A stretch of DNA of 64,000 nt from Ramlibacter sp. PS4R-6 (GTDB lineage: Bacteria > Pseudomonadota > Gammaproteobacteria > Burkholderiales > Burkholderiaceae_C), in contig NZ_JBBHKA010000001.1 of assembly GCF_037572775.1 (NCBI RefSeq), positions 1,054,001-1,118,000 of the forward strand, in the 5' to 3' direction. Positions within the stretch are counted from its first letter, which is position 1. Every line of letters starts with the position of its first letter. This document shows, piece after piece, positions 56,283-64,000 of this stretch. The position numbers were made by a program, and so were the translations under genes. The notes beneath the pieces were generated by a model. That model had not been told where the DNA came from and did no database searches. It saw nothing but the letters and a program-made list of their open reading frames with translations.

Positions 56283-57566
56283 ATGAACATCGCGCGTGCA
56301 GCTCATCCATGGATCCGGCGTTGCGCCGCCGGCGCGCTGGCGTGCGTCTTGGCAAGCGCCGCGCACGCGCAGGTGCGGCTGCCCGGCGGCATCGGCGTGC
56401 CGGGCCTGCCGCGGCCGACGATCCCGCAGCTGCCGCAGCCGGTGCAGCAGCTGGTGCCGCTGCAGGACCTGCGCGCCACGCTCACGCGCGACCTGATCGC
56501 CCGCAACCCGCAGCGCATCGAAGCCGATCCCGCGGGCGAGCCGATCCGCCGCGCCGAGCTGCTGTGGCTGTCGCCATCGGCCGCCGCGGTGCAGGCGGCT
56601 CGCGCGCAAGGTTTCGTCGTGCTGCGCGAAGAGAACCTCGCGGAGCTCGACGTGCGGGAGGTGGTGCTGCGCCCGCCGCCGGGCTTGCCGACCGCTGCCG
56701 CCGCGCAGCAGCTGCGCGCACTCGACGCGCAGGCGGCGGTGGACTTCAACCACCTCTACACGCCCAGCGGCGATGCGGGCGCGGTGCCGGCCGGCACCGC
56801 CGGTGCGCGGCGCGTCGGCCTCATCGATGCCGGTGTCGACGCCGCGCATCCCGCCTTGCACGCCGCGAGCATCCAGCGCTGGGGCTGCGACGGCAAGACA
56901 GTCGCCAGCGAGCACGGCACGGCGATCGCCTCCATCCTCGTGGGCAACGACGGGCCGTTTCGCGGCGTGCAGCCCGCGGCGACCTTGCACGCCGCCGACG
57001 TGTACTGCGGCGAACCGGCGGGCGGCGCCGCGGAAGATGTCGCACGCGCCCTCGCATGGATGGCGCGCGAGCGCGTCGCCGTGGTGAACGTGAGCCTCGT
57101 CGGCCCCGCCAACCGGCTGCTCGAACGCGCGGTGGCGGCGCTGGTCAAGCGCGGGCATGTCGTCGTCGCCGCGGTCGGCAACGATGGGCCCGCCGCGCCG
57201 CCGCTGTATCCCGCGAGCTATCCCGGTGTCGTCGGCGTGACCGGCGTGACGCCGGCGCGCCGCGTGCTGCCCGAAGCGGCGCAGGGCCCGCAGGTGATGT
57301 TCGCGGCGCCCGGCGCCGAGATCGGCGCGGCGCGCCGCGGCTGGGGCTACACGAGCGCGCGCGGCACGTCGTTTGCCGCCCCGTTTGTCGCGGGCCTGCT
57401 CGCCGATGCCTTGAACGAGCCCGACCCGCAAGCGGCGGCCGCCGTGATCGCGCGCCTGGCGGCGACCGCGATCGACCTGGGCGAGCGCGGGCGCGATCCC
57501 GTGTACGGCTTCGGCCTGGTGGGCGAAGGCGCGCGCGTGTCACCGGGCCGGCTGCCCGCGCACTGA
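56283..57566 (+). CDS. Secreted S8 family serine peptidase (subtilase)
   Basis: 427 residues. Signal peptide ends AHAQ (~30). A ~140-residue N-terminal part (PATLTRDLIARNP-type) precedes the subtilisin domain, whose triad is D182 (GLIDAGVD), H211 (SEHGTAIAS) and S363 (GTSFAAP), with N300 (AAVGNDGPAA) as oxyanion residue. No other domain follows. Its start is 61 bases from the sigma factor start, so both may share regulation; it could process an envelope protein that signals through the anti-sigma (inference). Confidence 0.9.
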   Translation: MNIARAAHPWIRRCAAGALACVLASAAHAQVRLPGGIGVPGLPRPTIPQLPQPVQQLVPLQDLRATLTRDLIARNPQRIEADPAGEPIRRAELLWLSPSAAAVQAARAQGFVVLREENLAELDVREVVLRPPPGLPTAAAAQQLRALDAQAAVDFNHLYTPSGDAGAVPAGTAGARRVGLIDAGVDAAHPALHAASIQRWGCDGKTVASEHGTAIASILVGNDGPFRGVQPAATLHAADVYCGEPAGGAAEDVARALAWMARERVAVVNVSLVGPANRLLERAVAALVKRGHVVVAAVGNDGPAAPPLYPASYPGVVGVTGVTPARRVLPEAAQGPQVMFAAPGAEIGAARRGWGYTSARGTSFAAPFVAGLLADALNEPDPQAAAAVIARLAATAIDLGERGRDPVYGFGLVGEGARVSPGRLPAH

Positions 57567-57672
57567 CTCATCCACAACGCAGCGTTACACACGCGGCGGA
57601 TGGAAGCGCCGACCAGGCTCGTTGTCGGGGTACGGGGATCGGATGGTCCGCTCCCGTGTACAGGAGATTTCC

Positions 57673-58221
57673 ATGATGAAGTTCCAGCGTCGATACCTCG
57701 CGCATGCGGCCGTTTCGCTGGCCGCCGTCTCGGCCGCGTGCCTGATCGCCGTCCCGGCGCAAGCCGGCCTGCTCGGCGGCGGTGGTGGCGGCCTTGCCGG
57801 CAACATCGGCGGCAGCCTGGGCGGCGCGCTCAACGGCGGCATCACGGCGCCGGTGGTGCGCCCGCTCGACACCGTGCGCGGCGCGACCGATGCGACGGCG
57901 AACACCGCTTCGTCCGCGCAAGGCGCCGCCAGCGCGGCGAAGGGTGCTTCCGCCGTCACCGGTGCTGCACAAGGCCAGGGCCAGGGCCAGGCGAATTCCA
58001 CTGCCACGACTTCGCGCCCGCTCGGCGGCGCGGCGGGCGGCGACGGCCGCTACGGCGTCGGCAGCTCGATCACGAAGGCGGTGTCCACGAACGCCGGCGG
58101 TTCGAGCGCGAACGCCAACGGCAGTGCGGCTGGCAACGCCAGCGGCAGCGCGAGCGCGAACTCGGGCCTGTCGGCCAGCGCCTCGGGTTCGATGTCCGGC
58201 GAGGCCGGCGCCAGCCGCTAA
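57673..58221 (+). CDS. Secreted Gly/Ala/Ser-rich protein
   Basis: 182 residues, signal peptide to about residue 35 (VPAQA-GL). The mature part is low-complexity: a glycine-rich segment (LLGGGGGGLAGNIGGSLGG) and a Ser/Asn/Ala-rich end (SANANGSAAGNASGSASAN). AGGAG lies six bases before the ATG at 57673; 106 bases separate it from the subtilase. Possible substrate or partner of the subtilase, with no family match that I recognise. Confidence 0.75.
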   Translation: MMKFQRRYLAHAAVSLAAVSAACLIAVPAQAGLLGGGGGGLAGNIGGSLGGALNGGITAPVVRPLDTVRGATDATANTASSAQGAASAAKGASAVTGAAQGQGQGQANSTATTSRPLGGAAGGDGRYGVGSSITKAVSTNAGGSSANANGSAAGNASGSASANSGLSASASGSMSGEAGASR

Positions 58222-58607
58222 GGGCGCTTGCGCAGCACGAAGGGGCGCTCGACGAGTGTCCCTTCGGCTTGCCACCGGCCGCGGATCTCGCGGCCGCACG
58301 AGCCTTCGACGACGTCGCCGAGCCATGTCGCGCTGATGCGCCGGCCGTCGTCGGATTCCTCCAGCGTGAATTCGCCGTCGTCGACGTCGCCCGCCACCGC
58401 GATGCGGCGGCCGTCGCGTTCGACGAAGCCGCGCACCGTTTCCGCGAACTCGGGATGTTTCTGGAGCGTGAGCGACACGGCCGGCCCGCCGTCGACCTGC
58501 GCGTGCCAGGTGCCGAGCAAATCGGCCTGCGCGACATCCGCGGCCGCAGGGCATGCGAGCACCCGCGCCGACGCGGCGAGCACCAGCGCACCCAGCGCGG
58601 GCTTCAT
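58218..58607 (-). CDS. Small secreted protein, unknown function
   Basis: 129 residues with a signal peptide (cleavage near VLACP) and a beta-rich mature part (LLGTWHAQVDGGPAVSLTLQ, then RGRWQAEGTLVERPF). May have a lipocalin-like fold. Its start overlaps the rep stop by four bases, so it is translated after Rep. The last four bases overlap the Gly-rich gene's stop. Confidence 0.75.
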   Translation of the reverse strand: MKPALGALVLAASARVLACPAAADVAQADLLGTWHAQVDGGPAVSLTLQKHPEFAETVRGFVERDGRRIAVAGDVDDGEFTLEESDDGRRISATWLGDVVEGSCGREIRGRWQAEGTLVERPFVLRKRP

Positions 58608-60670
58608 GCGCCGCCCGCGGCCGCCGCGCTTTCCTGCGCCTTGCGTGCGAACTCGGCGCGCAGCGCCTTCAGCTTCTCGCGCGGGTCTTCCTTCGTGGTG
58701 GCTTTCTCCAGCGACATCTCGGCGATGAAGCGGCTGGGCTGCGCGGCGATCGTGTCGCGGCCCTTCTTGCGCTTGCGCGTCCAGCTCACGGCCAGCGAGC
58801 GCTGCGCGCGCGTGATGCCCACGTACATCAGGCGCCGCTCTTCCTGCAGGCGCTGCAGGATGCCTTCGTTGGCCTGGCCTTTCGCGCCGCCGTCGTCGTC
58901 CAGCTTGAAGGGCAGCAGGCCCTCGTTCACGCCGACCAGCATCACGTGCGGCCACTCCAGGCCCTTGGCGGCGTGCAAGGTGGAGAGCGTCACCACGTTC
59001 TGCTCCTGCTCGCGCTCGTTGATGGTGGACAGCAGCGAGATCGTCTGCGCCACTTCCATCAGCGACTTTTTGCTGCTGGCCATGGTGACGCCGCCGGCGT
59101 CGTCGATCTGGCCGCCGCAGCGCTGCGCCATCCAGTCGATGAACTCCATCACGTTGGTCCAGCGCGCGGCGGCGAGCTTCTCGCTGTCCTCGCCCTCGTA
59201 CAGGTGCTTCTCGTAATCGATGTCCTTGAGCCAGTCGACGAGGAAGGTGCGCGCATCCTCCGCGCCCTGCGTGTGGCGCGCGCGGAACTCCAGGTCGTTG
59301 ATGTAGCGGCCGAACTCGTGCAGGCCACCGACCGAGCGCGACGAGATGGCCGAAGCCAGCGACGGCGAGAACAGCGCGCCGAACAGCGACAGCTTGTACT
59401 GGCCCGCGAACACGCCCAGGCTGGTGAGCGTCTGGTGGCCGATGCCGCGCTTGGGCGCAGTCACCGCGCGCAGGAACGCCGGGTCGTCGTCGTTGTTGAC
59501 GATCAGGCGCAGCCACGCGCACAGGTCCTTGATCTCGGCGCGGTCGAAGAAGGACTGGCCGCCCGACACCTTGTACGGGATCTGCGCCTTGCGGAAGGCC
59601 TGCTCGAACACCTTGGCCATGTGGTTGGCGCGGTAGAGCACCGAGAAGTCCTTCCAGTCCTTGCCCTGGCCGTTCTCGCGAATGGACTGGATGCGCGCGA
59701 CGACGCGCTCGGCTTCGTGGGCCTCGTTGTCCGCATCGACGATGCGCACCGGCTCGCCCTCGCCGAGTTCGGAGAACAGCGTCTTGGGGAACAGCTTCGG
59801 GTTCGGCCCGATCACGTTGTTGGCCGCGCGCAGGATGGCCGAGGTGGAGCGGTAGTTCTGCTCCAGCTTGATCACCTTCAGCTGCGGGAAGTCCAGCGGC
59901 AGCTTCTTCAGGTTGTCGAGCGTGGCGCCGCGCCAGCCGTAGATCGACTGGTCGTCGTCACCCACGGCGGTGAAGCGCGCGCGCTCGCCGACCAGCAGCT
60001 TGAGCAGCTCGTACTGCGTTGCGTTGGTGTCCTGGTACTCGTCGACCAGCACGTGGCCCAGCTGCGCCTGCCACTTCTCGCGCACGTCGGCATGCTGCTG
60101 CAGCAGCTTCAGCGGCAGGCCGATCAGGTCGTCGAAGTCCACGCCCTGGTAGGCGATGAGGCGCTCCTCGTAGCGCGCCATGATGCGCGCGGTGATGCGC
60201 TCGTTGTCGTCGGCCGCCTGCGCCTCCGCTTGAGCGGCGTTCAGGCCCATGTTCTTCCACAGCGAGATCGCCCACTGCCACTGTCGCGCCGTGGCGGCGT
60301 CGGTGCTGCCGCCCGCGTCCTTCAGGATCGAGGTGACGTCGTCAGAATCGAGGATGGAAAACTGTGGCTTCAAGCCGAGCGCCGCGCCGTCCTGGCGCAG
60401 CATGCGCACGCCCAGCGCGTGGAAGGTGCAGATCATCACCTCGCTCGCGCCCTTGCCGACCAGCTGCTTCGCGCGCTCGCGCATCTCCGCGGCGGCCTTG
60501 TTGGTGAAGGTGATGGCCGCGATGCGCTTGGCTTCCAGGCCCGCGGCGATCAGCCGCGCGACCTTGTGCGTGATCACGCGCGTCTTGCCCGAGCCGGCGC
60601 CGGCCAGCACCAGGCAAGGCCCGTGCAGGTAGTTCACAGCTTCCTGCTGGGCAAGGTTCAGGCCGGACAT
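58604..60670 (-). CDS. rep: ATP-dependent DNA helicase Rep (UvrD family)
   Basis: SF1A 3'-5' helicase that clears proteins ahead of the replication fork. 688 residues from the ATG at 60670: Walker A AGAGSGKT (23-30), DEYQDTN, GDDDQSIYGWRG, and the later LSTLHAAKGLEW and YVGITRAQ motifs. Length matches Rep (673 in E. coli) more than UvrD (720). The start follows a GAGGGGG run. Confidence 0.96.
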   Translation of the reverse strand: MSGLNLAQQEAVNYLHGPCLVLAGAGSGKTRVITHKVARLIAAGLEAKRIAAITFTNKAAAEMRERAKQLVGKGASEVMICTFHALGVRMLRQDGAALGLKPQFSILDSDDVTSILKDAGGSTDAATARQWQWAISLWKNMGLNAAQAEAQAADDNERITARIMARYEERLIAYQGVDFDDLIGLPLKLLQQHADVREKWQAQLGHVLVDEYQDTNATQYELLKLLVGERARFTAVGDDDQSIYGWRGATLDNLKKLPLDFPQLKVIKLEQNYRSTSAILRAANNVIGPNPKLFPKTLFSELGEGEPVRIVDADNEAHEAERVVARIQSIRENGQGKDWKDFSVLYRANHMAKVFEQAFRKAQIPYKVSGGQSFFDRAEIKDLCAWLRLIVNNDDDPAFLRAVTAPKRGIGHQTLTSLGVFAGQYKLSLFGALFSPSLASAISSRSVGGLHEFGRYINDLEFRARHTQGAEDARTFLVDWLKDIDYEKHLYEGEDSEKLAAARWTNVMEFIDWMAQRCGGQIDDAGGVTMASSKKSLMEVAQTISLLSTINEREQEQNVVTLSTLHAAKGLEWPHVMLVGVNEGLLPFKLDDDGGAKGQANEGILQRLQEERRLMYVGITRAQRSLAVSWTRKRKKGRDTIAAQPSRFIAEMSLEKATTKEDPREKLKALRAEFARKAQESAAAAGGA

Positions 60671-60772
60671 CGAGGGGGAAATGCGTGGAAAGGGACAGCG
60701 GGCGGCGAATGATAAGCGGCGCGATTCGCACGATGCGCAATGCCCGGGGCCAGTTGCGAAGAAAATACGGGC

Positions 60773-61738
60773 GTGCTTGACATCCTGCGCGTCACCTTTC
60801 CGTTCTTCGCCCTCGTGCTGTGCGGCTACGTCGCCGCGCGCAAGCGCTGGCTGCCGCTGGACGCCATTCCCGGCCTGAACACGTTCGTGCTGTATTTCGC
60901 GCTGCCGTGCATGCTCTACCGCTTCGGCGCGAGCACGCCCTTCGCCCAGCTGGTGGACGTGGGCGCGTCGTCGGTGTACCTGGTGTGCGCGCTCGTCATG
61001 GTGGGGCTGACCATCGCGACCAGCCGCAACGAACGCATCGGCTGGAACGACGCATCGCTGGGCGCGCTGGTGGCCGCCTTCCCCAACACCGGCTTCATGG
61101 GCGTGCCGCTTTTGATCGCGCTGCTGGGCGCGACGGCCGCGGGCCCCGCCGTGCTCACCATCCTCATCGACATCCTCGTCACCAGCTCGCTGTGCATCGC
61201 GCTGTCGCGCCTGGACGGCGCCGACGAGCACGGGGCGAGCAAGGCCGCCAAGAACGCGCTGATGGGCGCGGCGATGAACCCCATGCCCTGGGCGATCGTG
61301 CTGGGCGGCGCGGCATCGGCCACCGGCTTCGTGCCGTGGAAGCCGATCGACGACACCGTGCGCCTGCTGGGCGATGCCGCATCGCCCGTCGCGCTCTTCA
61401 CGATCGGCGCGGTGCTGGCGCGTTCGCAGTACATCGCCGCGCTCCACGAGCACGCGCCGATGCCGCCGCGCGACTACGTGCCCATCGTCTTCATCAAGCT
61501 GCTGGTGCACCCGCTGCTGGTGTGGGGCGCGGGCCATGCCGCCATCGCGCTGGGCGTGCCACTGCGCCCCGACGCCCTGACGGTGATGGTGCTGGTGGCG
61601 GCGCTGCCTTCGGCGAGCAACGTCGCCATCCTCGCCGAGCGCTTCGGCGCCGATTCGGGCCGCATCGCGCGCATCATCATGATCACGACCGCCGCCGCCT
61701 TCCTGACCTTCTCCGCCGCCGTGGCGCTGCTCAAATGA
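60773..61738 (+). CDS. AEC family transporter (auxin efflux carrier)
   Basis: Ten-helix secondary carrier, 321 residues. I start at GTG 60773 (MLDILRVTFPFFALVLCGYV) because it matches the family start; an ATG at 60740 would add eleven non-hydrophobic residues. Motifs FPNTGFMGVPLL and ALPSASNVAILAERF are typical. Substrate unknown; family members export dicarboxylates or other organic acids. Its stop overlaps the next gene. Confidence 0.9.
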   Translation: MLDILRVTFPFFALVLCGYVAARKRWLPLDAIPGLNTFVLYFALPCMLYRFGASTPFAQLVDVGASSVYLVCALVMVGLTIATSRNERIGWNDASLGALVAAFPNTGFMGVPLLIALLGATAAGPAVLTILIDILVTSSLCIALSRLDGADEHGASKAAKNALMGAAMNPMPWAIVLGGAASATGFVPWKPIDDTVRLLGDAASPVALFTIGAVLARSQYIAALHEHAPMPPRDYVPIVFIKLLVHPLLVWGAGHAAIALGVPLRPDALTVMVLVAALPSASNVAILAERFGADSGRIARIIMITTAAAFLTFSAAVALLK

Positions 61739-61935
61739 TTTCCCGCAACCTGCGCGTAGGCCGCCCCATCACGCCCGAGGAGTTCGACGAGCTCGACGAC
61801 GAGCAGCTCGCCCGGCTCGTGCCCAAGGCCTATCGCGATTACTTCCCGGGCAAGGACGCGTGCGGCGACGGCTTCTTCTACCTGCATGACGGCACGGCGT
61901 GGAGTTTCTACAAGGGCGGCTTCCTGGACGACTGA
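61735..61935 (+). CDS. Small protein of unknown function
   Basis: 66 residues, starting ISRNLRVGRPITPEEFDELD and ending FFYLHDGTAWSFYKGGFLDD. Acidic and soluble. The ATG overlaps the AEC transporter stop by four bases (ATGA), and the SRAP gene starts five bases after its own stop, so all three are probably made from one mRNA. Confidence 0.75.
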   Translation: MISRNLRVGRPITPEEFDELDDEQLARLVPKAYRDYFPGKDACGDGFFYLHDGTAWSFYKGGFLDD

Positions 61936-61940
61936 CGACC

Positions 61941-62648
61941 ATGTGCAACCGCTACCGCCCCGCCAGCGTCACCTACGTGCGCGACGTGTTCGGCTTCACG
62001 CTGATCAAGGAGCGCGAGCCCGATGCGTACAACACCAACGGCATCGGGCCCTGGCAGAACGGGCCGTTCATCCACCGCCAGGGCTTGGACATCGGCCAGT
62101 GGGGGCTGATCCCCTGGTTCTCGAAAACGCGCCGGCCCACCGGCAAGCTGGGCAAGCCGATCAGCACCAACAACTGCCGCATCGAGACGGTGGCGACGGC
62201 ACCGAGCTTCAAGGCCCCGTGGGCGCGCGGCCAGCGCTGCCTGATCCCCGCCGCCGACTACGACGAACCGTACTGGGGCACGGGCAGGAACATCTGGTGG
62301 CGCTTCGCGCGCAAGGACGGCGAGGCGTGGGCGCTCGCGGGCATCTGGAACGAATGGACCGACCCGGCGTCGGGCGAGATCGTGGTGAGCTACACCATGC
62401 TCACGCAGAACTGCGACGACCACCCGCTGCTGTCGCTGATGCACAAGCCCGACCCCGCGCTGCCGCCCGACGAGCAGGACAAGCGCAGCGTGATCCCGAT
62501 CGAGCGCAAGGACTGGGACACGTGGCTCAATGGCTCGATCGACGAGGCGATGGCGCTGGTGAAGTTGCCGGCGGTCGACCTGTTTTCGCATGGGGCGGCG
62601 GACCCGGCGCAGGCGGTGCCGCTGCCGATCAAGCGCAACGAGGAATGA
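61941..62648 (+). CDS. SRAP (YedK/HMCES-like) protein with altered active site
   Basis: SRAP proteins form a covalent crosslink to abasic sites through C2. 235 residues from MCNRYRPA; C2 and the NxRxE motif (N78-C-R80-I-E82) are present and E109 aligns with the catalytic glutamate of YEW. The HDRMP histidine is not recognisable; LLSLMHKP (163-170) occupies that place. Chemically active but divergent, or specialised on another substrate. Coupled to an AEC transporter and a 66-residue protein upstream. Confidence 0.85.
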   Translation: MCNRYRPASVTYVRDVFGFTLIKEREPDAYNTNGIGPWQNGPFIHRQGLDIGQWGLIPWFSKTRRPTGKLGKPISTNNCRIETVATAPSFKAPWARGQRCLIPAADYDEPYWGTGRNIWWRFARKDGEAWALAGIWNEWTDPASGEIVVSYTMLTQNCDDHPLLSLMHKPDPALPPDEQDKRSVIPIERKDWDTWLNGSIDEAMALVKLPAVDLFSHGAADPAQAVPLPIKRNEE

Positions 62649-62649
62649 A

Positions 62650-63513
62650 ATGAGCGTCGCGCCCCTCCATCCCGACCGCATCGTCTTCCAGTCGGCGCGC
62701 GTGACGGTTGGCGAGTGGCGCTGCCCGCGCACGCACCCGCTCTTCGCCGACAGCGGGCCCATCGAGCGCCACCTCGTGGCCTTCCCGCGCACGTCGGCGG
62801 TGATCCGGCACGCGGGCCGCAGCGGCTTCGTCGCCGATGCGCGGCTGGCCACGGTCTACAACCGCGGGCAGCGCTACACGCGCGAAGCGGTCCATCCCGA
62901 CGGCGACCGCTGCGACTGGTGGGCCGTCGATCCCGACACCGCCCGCGAGATCGCGGCCAGCGTGGACCGCCACGCCGGCACCGACGACGACGCGCCGCTG
63001 CGCTTCGCGCACGCACCGGTCGAGGCGACGCTGTACGCGCGGCAGCGTTCGCTGCTGCTGCGAATCCGGTCGGGCGCCATCGACACGTTGGCGGCGGAAG
63101 AGGCCGTCGTCGCGCTATGGCACGACACGGTGGCGGCCGGTGCGCGCGCCGCCGGCAGCGCGCGCGCGACGCCGTCGCGGGGCTCGCGCGAGGTCGCCGA
63201 AGCCGCTGCGCGCGAACTCGCGGCGTCCTGGCAGGACGCACACACGCTCGACTCGCTGTCGCGCGGGCTCGGTGTGTCGCCTTTCCACCTGTGCCGCTCG
63301 TTCCGCGCCGCGATGGGGCGCACCTTGCATCGCCAGCTCACGCTGCTGCGGCTGCGCGCCGCGCTCGAGGCGCTGAGCGAGGGCGGCAGCGACCTGACAC
63401 AGGTCGCACTCGCGCATGGCTTCAGCAGCCACAGCCACTTCAGCTACGCCTTCCGCCGCGAGTTCGGCCTCACGCCGAGCCAGTGGCGCGCGCAGCCGCG
63501 AGCAATTTCCTGA
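62650..63513 (+). CDS. AraC/XylS family transcriptional regulator
   Basis: 287 residues. The C-terminal ~100 residues hold the two-HTH DNA-binding domain (SFRAAMGRTLHRQLTLLRLR, then VALAHGFSSHSHFSYAFRREFG). The N-terminal ~170 residues are an unrecognised sensor domain. Start ATG at 62650, one base after the SRAP stop; GAGG overlaps the end of that gene. Confidence 0.88.
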   Translation: MSVAPLHPDRIVFQSARVTVGEWRCPRTHPLFADSGPIERHLVAFPRTSAVIRHAGRSGFVADARLATVYNRGQRYTREAVHPDGDRCDWWAVDPDTAREIAASVDRHAGTDDDAPLRFAHAPVEATLYARQRSLLLRIRSGAIDTLAAEEAVVALWHDTVAAGARAAGSARATPSRGSREVAEAAARELAASWQDAHTLDSLSRGLGVSPFHLCRSFRAAMGRTLHRQLTLLRLRAALEALSEGGSDLTQVALAHGFSSHSHFSYAFRREFGLTPSQWRAQPRAIS

Positions 63514-63550
63514 TAGCGGGCCGGCGGCGGCGGTGGCTAGAGTGCCCCGC

Positions 63551-64000
63551 ATGCACCGTTTCCTTCCCCTCGTTGCTTCGCTCGCCGTGGGTGCGGCATC
63601 GGCCGCGCCGTGCGAGGCGCCCGAATGGCGCCAGTTCGACTTCTGGCTGGGCGAGTGGACCGTGTTCGGCCCGGCCGGCAAAGTGGCCGGCACCAACGTC
63701 ATCACGCGCGAATACGGTGGCTGCGTCGTGCACGAGCGCTACACCACCGAGCGCGGCTATGCGGGCGAAAGCCTCAACGCCTGGGACGTCGACCGCAAGG
63801 TGTGGCACCAGACGTGGGTGGACAACGCGGGAACGCTGCTGCTGCTTGAAGGCCGTCTCGAAGGAAGCGCGATGGTCTTGCAGGGGGCCGGTGTCGACGA
63901 AGGCCGGCCGGTGAAGCACCGCATCACGTGGACGCCCAACGCCGACGGCACGGTGCGGCAGCACTGGGAAACCGCGGTCCCCGACGGTGCGTGGAAGACG
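63551..64000 (+). CDS. Secreted protein, truncated by window end
   Basis: First 150 residues, open to the end of the window. Signal peptide MHRFLPLVASLAVGAASAAP, then QFDFWLGEWTVFG, the start of DUF1579-like domains, with many Trp residues. No promoter or partner visible. Function unknown. Confidence 0.7.
   Translation, partial: MHRFLPLVASLAVGAASAAPCEAPEWRQFDFWLGEWTVFGPAGKVAGTNVITREYGGCVVHERYTTERGYAGESLNAWDVDRKVWHQTWVDNAGTLLLLEGRLEGSAMVLQGAGVDEGRPVKHRITWTPNADGTVRQHWETAVPDGAWKT

Noticed and set aside
58553..60712. A 719-codon frame antisense to rep
   Set aside because: Rep on the minus strand has all helicase motifs; the plus-strand frame has none.

Overview
The window is a GC-rich, densely packed chromosomal segment of a betaproteobacterium, most likely Comamonadaceae (Ramlibacter/Variovorax-like). 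The reasons are the split S10 ribosomal operon, the long basic tail on ribosomal protein S3, the mreBCD-mrdA block back to back with gatCAB, the dat-ybeD-lipB-lipA order, a regulatory-type PTS (EIIA-HPr-EI), and a dispersed REP-like repeat of the kind common in Burkholderiales. The genus is inferred from family knowledge, not from a search. I see no phage, IS element, CRISPR array, rRNA or tRNA, and no gene-free stretch over 300 bases.

Layout. 1-11 kb: translation genes fusA (5' end cut off), tuf and rpsJ, an antisense M3 oligopeptidase, then rplC-rplD-rplW-rplB-rpsS-rplV-rpsC-rplP-rpmC-rpsQ behind its own promoter. 11-18.4 kb: peroxiredoxin, GNAT acetyltransferase, cytochrome b561 and cytochrome c' (divergent), a membrane protein, YceI, a TlpA-like thioredoxin, a CaiB/BaiF CoA-transferase, a small probable lipoprotein and an MFS transporter. 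18.4-20.8 kb: PTS EIIA, HPr and EI. 20.8-26 kb: a tightly coupled minus-strand run CopD-like, metallo-hydrolase, D-amino-acid transaminase, YbeD, LipB, LipA, EamA transporter. 26-33.4 kb: the complete F1Fo ATP synthase operon atpIBEFHAGDC ending in a strong terminator.

33.4-39.7 kb: GNAT, DUF4186, LemA with two TPM-domain proteins, a Rossmann-fold protein, an NTF2-like protein, a YheT hydrolase and an unknown secreted protein. 39.7-44.3 kb: cell-shape block mreB-mreC-mreD-mrdA (minus). 44.4-47.6 kb: gatCAB amidotransferase, followed by the REP-like repeat. 47.7-53.8 kb: DUF4124 protein, pyrE head to head with xth, a methyltransferase coupled to a secreted PAP2/vanadium-haloperoxidase-like enzyme, a divergent SARP/TPR regulator and a secreted protein. 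53.8-58.6 kb: a membrane protein with a degenerate GGDEF domain, then an ECF sigma/anti-sigma pair divergent from a secreted subtilase and a Gly/Ser-rich secreted protein. 58.6-64 kb: Rep helicase, AEC transporter, a 66-residue protein, a divergent SRAP protein, an AraC regulator and a truncated secreted protein.

Most of the segment is core housekeeping. The less explained parts are the ECF sigma-subtilase module (55.1-58.2 kb), the SARP/PAP2/methyltransferase trio (49.9-53.3 kb), the degenerate GGDEF protein, the altered SRAP active site and several unusual gene junctions: pyrE/xth start-codon overlap, a terminator-like hairpin in the gatC leader, and a 14-codon ORF coupled to DUF4186.
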